This document shows positions 54,831-64,000 of a DNA stretch of 64,000 nucleotides, one piece after another. A model generated the notes under the pieces. That model had not been told where the DNA came from. It made no database searches and worked only from the letters and a program-made list of their open reading frames with translations. Position numbers and translations under genes: made by a program. Source of the DNA: Astrothelium macrocarpum (lineage: Eukaryota; Ascomycota; Dothideomycetes; Trypetheliales; Trypetheliaceae); NCBI GenBank assembly GCA_021030915.1, contig JAGEMR010000005.1, positions 62,001 through 126,000 of the forward strand, given 5' to 3'. Within the stretch, counting starts at the first letter, position 1. Each line of letters opens with the position of its first letter.

Positions 54831-57320
54831 ATGGTTCGAGTGTTGACTTCCATTGCGGTGGCGACGTTGCTTTCATGGTGTGAGGCCATTTCAGCTCAGT
54901 CTTCCCACGTAATTCACGAGAAGCGTGAAGTCACACACCCAACATGGACGAAGCGGGATAGAATTCACCCTTCAACGAAGCTTCCAATGCGTATCGGATT
55001 ATCCCAAAGCAATCTCGATCGAGGCATGGAATACCTTATGGATGTGTATGTTTTTCTAGAAACATAACTACTTGCCCTCCTGCAGTTCGTCCTGACCAGA
55101 TATACAGCTCTCATCCAGCTTCGCCTAATTACGGAAAACATTGGACCTCGGAGCAGGTTGCTGATGCCTTCGCTCCAAGCGAAGAGACTTCTGAAGCCGT
55201 GCGAAATTGGTTGATCTCTTCTGGCATCCCGGGACACCGCATTGCTCACTCCGATAACAAGGGATGGCTTGCACTCAATGCCTCTGTTTATGAAATAGAA
55301 GACCTTCTCAAGACCGAGTACCATCGTTATGAGCATACAGATACTGGGCATTCTGTTGCTGCTTGTGAAGTGTAGGTCGAATCCTTTTGTCAGTATAGGT
55401 CTCAGACCCTCTGACTAGACTCTCTCACATTGTGTGTTGCTTCCACAGTGCTATTCTGACATTTCATTTCCAGCTATCATGTCCCAAAGGCCATACAAAA
55501 ACACATTGACTATATCACCCCGGGCGTGGATCTCCGAGCTCCCAAGTGGTTGACACCGGGAAAGTCTGAACTAAAGAAAAGAGACAACTCCAGACAGCGT
55601 GACCCAATCAAGATGGTTGAGATGCCTGCACATGTTGACCATGCCAATTTATCAACATGCGATGTTGCAATAACCCCAGCATGTATTCGAGCGCTATATA
55701 ATGTGCCTCTTAACAATAACACGGCACAACCGGGAAATGAGATTGGTATTTTCGAAGATGGAGACTTTTACGCCCAAGAAGACCTCAATCTCTTCTTCGC
55801 GAACTTCACTCCTTATATTCCGCAAGGAACGCATCCGACCCTGGATTCAATTGATGGAGGTGTTGCCCCTGTTCCAGTTTCAGAGGCCGGAGGGGAGTCA
55901 TCACTTGACTTTGAACTTGCATTTCCCATCATCTGGCCACAGCAAGCTACACTTTTCCAGACCGACGACATCAATTACTCAAGTGGTAATATATCGAGGG
56001 TAGGAATCTACAATGACTGGTTAGACGCTATAGATGGGGTAAGTTGTAGAGCCTTATATTGCATTCACTCGTACATGGATGTGCTCTAATCTAGACCGAT
56101 AGTCTTATTGCAATTACTCGGCGTTCGGAGAGACTGGAAACTCTCCGACTCTTGACCCAGTTTATCCCGACCCACTTCCTGGAGGCTACAAGGGCCAATT
56201 ACAATGTGGCGTGTATAAGCCAACGAATGTCATGTCAGTCTCCTACAGCACACAGGAGTATGACAAGCCTGAATACTACCAGAGAAGACAATGTAACGAG
56301 TGAGTAAACCCCAAGACTTGATTGCGCTGTGGTGTGGCTTTCAGATTCGCGAGCCGATACTGACAACTACCTGACTAGGTTCATGAAGCTCGGTCTGCAA
56401 GGTCATTCCATTTTCTTTTCGTCCGGGGATACCGGTGTTGCAGGAAGACCAGCAAATCCTGCACCGATTGGCTGCCTGGGACCGAACTCAACCATTTTCA
56501 ATCCTCGATACCCTGACAAGTCTGTGATCCACGCATCCGTCGCTGGGAAATATTCTTAGCTGACTGACCTCATTTCTAGTTGTCCCTATCTCACCGTTGT
56601 CGGTGCTACGAAGGTCTATCCTGGCCGAACGGTCTTTGAACCAGAAAGCGCAGCAAACGATCCAGCTGGCGATCCATATGCCACCGCATACTCGACGGGT
56701 GGTGGTTTTAGCAACCTATATAGCCCTCCTCCATGGCAACAAAGTGCCCTGGATACGTAAGTATAAACCTTTGTCGTGCGAGGCCGTTAATGTAATTTCT
56801 TACTCATCAACGTGTAACAGATATTTCTCAGAACACAATCCGCCATACCCCTATTACAGCGGCAACGAAAGTCTAGGCGCTAACGGTGGATTGTACAACC
56901 GTAGTGGTCGTGGCTATCCTGACGTCTCTGCTAACGGTGATAACATTGCAGTTTATGTTGGTGGAGGGGCCGGTCTTTCGGGAGGCACCAGTGCTAGTAA
57001 GTCCTCAGGTTCTCCATTTCTCTTCGCTTTCTCGCATATCAAGGAACCAAGTGCTAAACCATCAATCATCAGGCACTCCCATCTTTGCATCGATAGTCAC
57101 TCGCATCAACGAAGAACGCCTTGCAGCAGGGAAGTCAACTGTCGGTTTCATCAGCCCCGCACTATATGCGCATCCAGAAGTTCTGAACGACATTAAGAAC
57201 GGAAGCAATCCGGGCTGTAACACCAATGGATTCCAAGCCGTAGAGGGGTGGGATCCATTGACGGGACTAGGAACTCCCAATTTCCCAAAGATGGTAGAGT
57301 TGTTCTTAAGTCTCCCATGA
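54831..57320 (+). CDS. Secreted sedolisin (S53) tripeptidyl-peptidase
   Basis: Eight exons are predicted: 54831-55045, 55108-55371, 55474-56038, 56103-56299, 56379-56519, 56580-56756, 56821-56996 and 57073-57320, giving about 660 residues. Every junction keeps frame. S53 enzymes are acid serine-carboxyl peptidases that release tripeptides from N-termini of secreted substrates. There is a signal peptide (TSIAVATLLSWCEAISA), then a prodomain (YLMDVSHPASPNYGKHWTSE). The catalytic residues are visible: Glu and Asp in GGESSLDFELAF, the oxyanion Asp in SSGDTGVAG, and Ser in GGTSASTPIFA. The C-terminal calcium-site region is GWDPLTGLGTPNF. Numerous N-glycosylation sites suit secretion. The exon 5 donor (GTCTGT) is weak. 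Confidence 0.9.
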
Positions 57321-57635
57321 GCTTGCAGGCGTACAAGATGTCTTGTATCATAGAATTATTAGCTTAAAACATGATAATGGTCTACGGGCAGTTGCTACAC
57401 TATTCGGCACAACCAAGTCAATCATGCCAACAACCAAACCCAAAAATGCCAAACTCTGACGGAATTCGTAAAGTTTCGCTCTAATAACATCTCCCGCTTA
57501 AAATAACCCCTCGTATCTTTCACCTTCCCAATTAAGTAGAACGTGTTAAAATGAATATGAATGACGTTTTCCTCTCTCTTCGAAATGTTTTCCTAATTTT
57601 CCTCCATCAAAGAACTTCATGCAAATCTAGTCAAC
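57321..57635. other. Intergenic, about 315 bp
   Basis: Short AT-rich gap holding the sedolisin 3' UTR and the promoter of the alpha/beta hydrolase. The leader just upstream of 57636 is T/C-rich. Nothing else is seen. Confidence 0.6.
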
Positions 57636-58679
57636 ATGACGCAGACTCCAGATCCTCAGTATTTTTCTTTTGATCTCAAGCTCAGCCCTCGCTCAAATCC
57701 AGCGTCTACCACTTTTCCAGCCAAGCTCGCTTACTGGACATTTGGGAGCCCCTCCAACCCCGCCGTTCTGATGCCAACATGCTACGCCGGAAAACTCGCC
57801 ACCACCTTACCATTCCTCTACGACGAAGCTGCTGCCAACCAGACGTCCACACCACCAGTTCTCCCACCCTCCAAATACTTCATCATCATCTGCGGCCTCC
57901 TCGGCGGCTCTGAATCCTCCTCGCCCTCCAACACCCCGGCTCCGCACCATGGCACCAAGTTCCCGCACACCACCTACGAAGACAACATCCGACTGCAGCA
58001 TGCCCTGTGCACGCAGAAACTCGGCGTCCAGCACCTGCACGCCTACATAGGCTTCTCCATGGGCGGCCAGCAAGCCTACCACATGGCGAGCCTCTTCCCG
58101 GACTTTGCGTCGCACGTCGTCGTGCTCGCGGGCTCGGCGCGCACGAGCTGGCACAACTGGTGCTTCCTCGAGGGGCCCAAGAACGCGCTCACCACGGCCG
58201 TCGACTTCCACGATGGCGAGTACACGGCGCCGGCGCGGCGCGGGGTGCGCGCCTTCGGCCGCGCGTACAGTGCGTGGGCGCTCAGCCAGGCGTGGTTTCG
58301 CGAGCACAGCTGGGAGAAGTTGGGCTTCAAGAGTCTGGAGGAGTATTTGCAGGGGGGGTGGGATAAGCTGGATTTTGACGCGAATGATTTGCTGTGTAAG
58401 CTGCGGACGTGGCAGAATGGGGATATTTCGGTGTATCATGAGGAGGATCAGGGGGATTTGGCAAAGGCGTTGGGGAGGATCAAGGCGAAGGTGCTGTTGA
58501 TGCCAAGTCGCACGGATGCCTATTTCCCGCCAGAAGATAACGAGGAGGAGCTCAAGCATTTGAAAAATGGAAAATTGAGTGTTATTGAAAGTATTTGGGG
58601 GCATATAGCAGGTGGCGGTGGCGGGACTCGGGACGATAATGAATTCATTAAACAGCAGATTGCCGAGTTCTTGGCTTGA
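57636..58679 (+). CDS. Alpha/beta hydrolase, homoserine O-acetyltransferase-like
   Basis: A single exon codes for 347 residues. The fold and MetX-like family are suggested by KLAYWTFGSPSNPAVLMPT, the nucleophile elbow YIGFSMGGQQAYHMA (Ser), the acid in LLMPSRTDAYFPPED (Asp), and the His in SIWGHIAGGGGG. The family includes homoserine O-acetyltransferase and acyltransferases of secondary metabolism such as the cephalosporin type, as well as hydrolases. Genuine methionine-pathway MetX proteins are usually longer (~480 residues in fungi), so an acyltransferase or hydrolase for another small molecule is more likely. No signal peptide is present. The central part is strongly GC-rich at third positions. 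Confidence 0.85.
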   Translation: MTQTPDPQYFSFDLKLSPRSNPASTTFPAKLAYWTFGSPSNPAVLMPTCYAGKLATTLPFLYDEAAANQTSTPPVLPPSKYFIIICGLLGGSESSSPSNTPAPHHGTKFPHTTYEDNIRLQHALCTQKLGVQHLHAYIGFSMGGQQAYHMASLFPDFASHVVVLAGSARTSWHNWCFLEGPKNALTTAVDFHDGEYTAPARRGVRAFGRAYSAWALSQAWFREHSWEKLGFKSLEEYLQGGWDKLDFDANDLLCKLRTWQNGDISVYHEEDQGDLAKALGRIKAKVLLMPSRTDAYFPPEDNEEELKHLKNGKLSVIESIWGHIAGGGGGTRDDNEFIKQQIAEFLA

Positions 58680-59027
58680 AGAAGCAGTCTTTACGGAAAT
58701 GATAAATGGTCTGAATTAGCTTTTGATAAGCTCTTGACTCACGGCGTCGTGGACCAATTTTCGCAACAGCAGTTTCGCCGTGGACAGCTTCCCAGATTAA
58801 TTTTTGGATAATGCCTTTCGCTGACTCTCCATGTCAAATGCTACCGTAGCAGAGGCAATGGCGTGGATAGACGTAACACGACCTTCAAGTGAAGATGCAA
58901 AGACAATGAATCAACTTCATCATTTCGCTCGTGATATCCGGTGAGTTGAGGATTACATGGTTACTCTATATTTATCTTTATATCCCTTACATCATTTTAA
59001 ATTACAAGAAATTCTCTGCAAAATATT
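58680..59027. other. Convergent intergenic, about 350 bp
   Basis: This is AT-rich sequence between the 3' ends of the alpha/beta hydrolase (+) and the MFS gene (-). No feature is supported. Confidence 0.6.
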
Positions 59028-61041
59028 CTACGCGGCTCCGCCAACTTTCGGTCCTCTCAGTGTCCGCCAATCGACAGCAGCAATGGTGAGTGCAGTTACA
59101 GCAGAAAGTCCTGCGCATGCAATGGCTAGGATGTAAGTGTCCTTGAGGGCCTCCATGAAACTTTGGATGATCGCCGGCACGATGTCTGGCGAATACGCAT
59201 TGCGTATGTCAGTGGCTCCAATCAATACGACTTTGGCAGCATCCACCGACGGAGCATTCTTGGCTACAGCTTGGACAAGTTCGTTTGAGAAGATGCCCTG
59301 AGCAACGGAGATGAAAATAGCTCCAGCTAGAGTTTGGAAGAAGAGAAGCATCGCCGTGGCGGATGAGAGATCGGTGGGCTCTACGACACCCTGCGCAACG
59401 ATGATGGGGACTGAAGTGCATAGTCAGAAATCATGTTGAGGGTCACCCGGTCTGGTTTCACATACCTTGAATGACCGTGCCAACGCCGATACCCGCAAGA
59501 GCCTGGTACCCAATCCACTCGCTACTGCTCGAACCGACGTCTGAACATCGAAAGATTAGCACCGCTATTTTTGACCTGAAGAGAAAAAGTATAACCTACC
59601 TAGCGTATATATCATGCCCGTTCCGATTGTTGAGATGACAGATCCAAGAATCATTACTGGAATGTAGTGGCCCGTTACTGTAATTACGCCGCCAGACACA
59701 ATTGTAAGAAGGGCTAAAATACAAGGTCAGCAATTCTATTACGGACGTAGTTTCCATGGAACTTACAGATTCCGAGAATGTACGGTAAATTGCGGACACC
59801 AGATTGTGCTGCTGTGACTCCAGAGACCGATTGGAAATACTCTGGCAAGAAGTACAAGTCCGTCATGAACGCTCCCGAGTTGAACAGTTGAAATATACAA
59901 GCCAAGGCGATAGTCTTGTGGGACAGTAGTCTTCGAACAAGAAGCGCTCTTTCATTCTGATATATCTCTATGCAAACAAAGAGAATAAAGATGAGGGCCC
60001 CCCCAACAAGGGTTCCGATGACGCTGGAGCTTCCCCAGGACTTTGTAGCGCCGCCCCACTGAAGGGCAAGAAGGAAGCAAATAACAGCTCCCATGAACAC
60101 AAAAGACCCAGGGAGGTCAAGCTGCAGAAACTTTTCTTTGAGCTCAGCGGCGACAGGCTTGGCCTGCTTCGGTGTGGTGAAAAAGAGGATAATCAGGCCG
60201 GCAGAAACTCCACCGATGGGAAGGTTGATATAAAAGCACCATCTCCAGGTGACATCTGTGGTGAAGACACCGCCAAGAAGTGGACCCACGACTGCTGCGA
60301 TGGAAAAGACTGCGCCTAGGATACCAGTGAATGCAGGTTGCCTCTTCGGAACCACACTCAAAGCTATGATGGTATAGGCTCCTGAGGAAATCCCGGCACC
60401 ACCAACTCCAGCGATAGCCCGTCCAACAATCAGAGTCGTACTGTTCTGAGCTACGGCGCAAATCAGGCTGCCAATCTCGAACCAGAAAATTGAAATCAAG
60501 AAAACTGTTTTCAGAGGCCAGTATTTGTATGCTTTGCCCCAGGTAGACTGGAATGAGGCCAGCGTCAAAAAAAAGCCAGAACCGTACCAGCCCACTTGTG
60601 TGAGACTGTGAAATTGATCGGTGATCTCCGGAATGGCAGTGGCGACAATGGTCATATCGAGTGCAACCTATGGCAATCCCTAGTTAGTGGGACTGCTACT
60701 CCTTCTGTTGTTCTGCAATTCCAACGTACCAAAAACACTGCTAAGCAGACAGATACCAAGATGAAAAGCAATTTGAGTGGGCCTGGATACATTGAGCTTT
60801 CCACTCGTTCGAGGTTTTCGCCTTGCTTTTCAGCCTCGTCTTCATTCTGTCGCTGGAAGTCGGACTCAGAGTGCACCTCTACATCACTGGATTTGTCTAC
60901 TTTCACATCTTTGTCGTCGTAGATGCTAGTTCGATTTGGGGTTGGAGCAGCGGTAGTCTGATCATCGGTTGCTGTGCTCAAGGTCGATTGACGCTTTTCG
61001 TCAACATCTTTGATGTCTCCGGGTGAAAGATGATTGGACAT
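59028..61041 (-). CDS. MFS multidrug/toxin exporter (DHA2, 14-TM type)
   Basis: Five exons are predicted on the minus strand: 61041-60730, 60667-59767, 59713-59600, 59540-59466 and 59410-59028, with introns of 53-62 nt, giving about 594 residues. The family uses the proton gradient to export drugs or metabolites at the plasma membrane. A ~90-residue hydrophilic, acidic N-terminal tail precedes the first helix. Family marks are VALDMTIVATAIPEITDQFH in helix 1 (motif D1-like), RAIAGVGGAGISSGAYTII (motif B-like), the antiporter motif C as GAVFSIAAVVGPLLGGVF, and WRWCFYINLPIGG after helix 6. About 14 hydrophobic segments are present. Such exporters commonly serve metabolite self-protection in clusters. 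The neighbour to the right is a regulator. Confidence 0.92.
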
Positions 61042-62396
61042 CGTGACAAAATGAAACTGGACTGTAAAGAACGCAGATATTAAAGAGGTCTGATTTGCCT
61101 CGAGAAGCTTACTCTCATCTTAGACAATTATGTGGGACCACAAGTTATGTTATATAAAAAGGGAGGACTCCTTAATCCATCAGTGGACTTGCCATCAATC
61201 ATTAGGCTGGCGCATTACGATCTCCGGGCACGTCCAACAATTGCCTAATGGGGATCGTTGTGAGCGAAACATGGGCCGAATTCGTCCGCTGGACGACAGT
61301 AGATCCTATCCTTGGGTAGGTATCTTTGACCCTGACCCAGCGAGTCAGCCGACTCTAGACAACCAGGGGAGAAAAGTCGGTCGAGGGACCCACCAATACG
61401 GTATGAACGAACTCGTATTGTTGCTGTAGTCACAGGCAGGCATCGCTCTTGTGGCGTCCAGCAAGCCATGGGACAAGCAGCCGTGCCGTATTTCGTGGAA
61501 CATTCGACCGGCAGTGATTGGAGGTGTCGGATTTTGATTGACTGCTCAAGCCGAAAGACCGTGAAAATTGGCCCGCAGGCATCGGCGTGCTGCACAAACT
61601 GGAACCAAATGCGGCTCAAGCCACATGGTCTACGTATCGCACCATGGCCGTGGTTCATGGTGAATCATTCTTAGCTCCCAAGCGCCGTTGTTCGTCCCTT
61701 TCAAGGATCCAGTCCGGCAGTCTAGCTTACGATTTAGTGTCTCCAGATGTCTTAGCCTCGAGATGCCATTGGTACCAGATAAGTTTTGCTGATTCGAGTC
61801 ATGCCGCTTGTGGTAATTAAGTTTTAAGGCGCACACGCGGGATCGGAGCAACCTACATCGCCCGAACTCTCATTCAACGTTTTCTTTTAATTGGGTTTCC
61901 ACAGAGGTCAGTGCTGGGCTAAAGTTAAGGGCAACATGGAGATAGGGTAAGGCCGGACGAGCTCTGGCCTTCTGCAATGGCCGTCAAATTTTATTCATTG
62001 TTTGAAGCCTTGTGAAAGCGTTTCGAGTTTGACAATATTTTGGCAGCAATTATTTGCCACTTGTTTCGAAAATTACGAGATTCCACGCAACTAGCACCGG
62101 CGTGCCACAATGCTGAGAGAAAAGGCAGCATTCCGTTCTACAAAAACTCGAAGCCCTTTGAAAGTAAACCGTTTACTCTTCCATTCCGTTCTCCATGCCA
62201 TCTCATCTCATATCACCACTTCTTACCACTTCTATCACTCTAACGAGGCTTGACGAAGGCCACAATTTACAACCGTCAAGACCCTCACAAGCCTGAGCAA
62301 ATCTTTTCTCCTTGCCAAGTAGGATTTCCTGATCGTCTAGTTGGAGCACATCCCGTAGGTATCGTACCTTTGCAAGAGGTGCGACCCGTAGATGTA
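61042..62396. other. Intergenic, about 1.35 kb
   Basis: This holds the MFS promoter and the 3' end of the transcription factor gene. A 137-codon minus-strand frame (61245-61658) is Cys- and Arg-rich without a family match and is not called. Confidence 0.55.
61149..61156 (-). promoter_or_regulatory. TATA-like box of the MFS gene
   Basis: TATATAAC is read on the minus strand about 108 nt upstream of the MFS ATG at 61041. The site is AT-symmetric and could also read on the plus strand. Confidence 0.35.
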
Positions 62397-64000
62397 CTAA
62401 TAATTATTCCCAAACCACCCCCAGTCTTGGTCGATATCCATATTCGCGTTCGTTTGCCACCAATTAGCATTTGGATCTGGCGCTGCAGTACCAAAGCGTC
62501 CATTGCCCTGTGAGAGGTCAAAATTGAAATTGTCGAGATCTGGCATGTAGAAACCGTTGTATGAGATCAAAGGATCGCTATTAGAACCGGAGGGTATGCC
62601 CTGTTCCAATGGTTGTGGGTCAGGTGGTGTCGGCATTTGCTGAATTGTGCCTCCACAATGACTATCTGGTGTTGGTGCCATCGAAATGTTCGTGGATCGC
62701 TGCTTGGCAATCTCAGCAAACTTCGACTTTCCAATCTTGAGCGTGCCAAAATATGGAATGTTGATGACCGGGTCGCTCCCCTCCTCACACTTGCCATCGC
62801 AATCTCGTGTCTTGCTGAGAAAGTCTAAGCATTGGTAGCTTTGCTGCGTCACCGCGCTACTTCTGTGAGGTGCATAATTGCGGAAGATGTCGATTGTCTT
62901 GTAGATGAGTTGCCAGTCAGCTTCATTCTCGGAGTTCTTGTAATTCCCATTTGCAATCTGAGGACGTCCATAGCCCAAAAGGCCCAGTAAGAAGACAGTG
63001 GCAAAAGTGAAGCCAATAAAGTCCATGACTTGGCAGTCAAAGAATGTTCGTGTGAACCTGAAGAAATTGCTCTGCAATGCATGGTATGTTTGAAGGCCTC
63101 TATTCGCTGCATCGAGGCACGCATTTCGGCTGAATTCGTATCGAGGGTTGGTTGCAGTCTTGAGCATATATGGGAGGTGTAGATACATCTTGACCTTATA
63201 GAATGTCATTTGACATATTTGCGCTTCATGCATATTGGCAAACTCGTCGTCGTTTTGTGGGCCTGTCTTCTTAGTCAGGTCCCACCACTCTGGACTCATT
63301 TTGGCCGCAATTCTGTATACGAGTCTGTTAGATGTCTATTCCACCACAAGAGCTTGCGCGAATGAGCGAGACCTACTCGTCAAGTTCCTGATCAAGGTCG
63401 AGAGCTGTAGAATATGATGGAGAAGAGGTGCTTTGGTTGCGATCGACAACTTTGCCAGCCAGCACAGCGACCTTTCGACGAAACCTCGTGGTTGCTGTGG
63501 GGCTGTAGCTAGGAATAGTTTTTATGTTCATGTCACAGTGCGCGTCTGCGAAGGTATGAGGTAGGCCGAGCAGTAAGCTTATGTATCGGTCTAAGCAAAC
63601 GTTAATACCATCTCTGTAGTGAAGCATTACAAAAGAATCCTTGCCGGTGATGCTTACCGGCTTCGTACAAATGCCAAAACATGGCGTGTTTTCGGGGTGC
63701 GTACGAGTGAAGTCGGGGTAGCCCGGTCAATTGAGCGAACATGATAGCTCGGCGTAAGCACATCCAAGCCTTTCGTGGCTGTCCCATATCCGCATGATAT
63801 TTCGCAACAAGCGACATACATTCCATGCCCTCCATAGTACCCGCATAATCATCATCAGATACGATGAGAGTCGAAGTAACAGTAACATACATGTGCTCAT
63901 CTTTTTGGCCATTTAGCGCAAGGCAGAGGAGGAAGAGTGCCAGGACAGTGGGTTTCTCATTTTTGATCGCGAATTCAGCAAACTGGGAGAACGAGGAATA
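62397..64000 (-). CDS. Fungal-specific transcription factor, C-terminal part (5' end beyond window)
   Basis: Three exons lie in the window on the minus strand: beyond 64000 to 63658, 63611-63377 and 63312-62397, with introns of 46 and 64 nt. About 497 residues of the C-terminal part are visible. The region resembles the fungal-specific transcription factor domain (PF04082): YHADMGQPRKAWMCLRRAIM with TGLPRLHSY, then FWHLYEAD, LDRYISLLLGLPHTF, and the downstream helices ending in a Pro/Asn/Asp-rich tail (NWWQTNANMDIDQDWGWF). The DNA-binding zinc cluster would lie to the right, outside the window. Position at the edge of the tailoring genes and next to an exporter suits a pathway-specific regulator. 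Confidence 0.83.

Noticed and set aside
57807..58604. 265-codon minus-strand frame
   Set aside because: It is antisense to the alpha/beta hydrolase; third-position GC bias removes stops on the other strand.
61245..61658. 137-codon minus-strand frame in the MFS promoter region
   Set aside because: Cys/Arg-rich and overlapped by several plus-strand frames, without any domain or good splice context.
1..64000. Transposable elements, RIP-degraded repeats or CRISPR arrays
   Set aside because: No terminal repeats, transposase or reverse-transcriptase motifs, long AT-only blocks or spaced repeat arrays were seen on reading; a repeat search could still reveal old relics.

Overview
This window is nuclear DNA of a filamentous ascomycete (Pezizomycotina). 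The genes are monocistronic on both strands and most carry 46-110 nt GT-AG introns with CTAAC/CTGAC-like branch sites. The families are fungal: Zn2Cys6 regulators, GH30 and CE16 wall-degrading enzymes, a sedolisin and a fungal-rhodopsin membrane protein. I cannot name a species. I rebuilt splice sites by eye from reading frame, splice consensus and family motifs, so internal exon edges are predictions.

Layout. 0-10 kb: the 3' end of an unrecognised coiled-coil gene, a secreted GH30 glycosidase, a vacuolar Ca2+/H+ exchanger, a small secreted cysteine-rich protein and a glycerol-3-phosphate acyltransferase. 10-21 kb: a 1203-residue disordered protein, an ING/PHD chromatin protein (Pho23-like) and a protein ending in an HPD motif. 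21-26 kb: a regulator with two C2H2 fingers followed by a Zn2Cys6 domain, convergent with a CE16 acetylesterase. 26-39 kb is a dense housekeeping block: FHA-domain checkpoint kinase (Rad53/Cds1 type), Atg10, U2 snRNP B'', Arp2/3 subunit 1, a Net1/Dnt1-like nucleolar protein, ribosomal protein eS28 and HIS1.

From 40.8 kb to the right edge the character changes to accessory. Intergenic gaps are longer, and the genes are typical of tailoring, export and control: two FAD-linked (BBE-like) oxidases, a flavin monooxygenase, a short-chain dehydrogenase, a fungal rhodopsin-like membrane protein, a SAM methyltransferase, a secreted S53 peptidase, a homoserine-O-acetyltransferase-like alpha/beta hydrolase, a 14-TM-type MFS exporter and a fungal-specific transcription factor cut by the window edge. 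This looks like a secondary-metabolite or catabolic cluster, but no PKS, NRPS, terpene synthase or RiPP precursor is visible inside the window.

Most notable observations: this coreless redox cluster; two oxidases that each keep a different one of the two classical covalent-FAD attachment residues; two predicted GC-AG introns; inverted TCCCGT/ACGGGA elements upstream of two neighbouring cluster genes; and a perfect 10-bp stem-loop upstream of the sedolisin. No tRNA, rRNA, CRISPR array or intact transposon was found.
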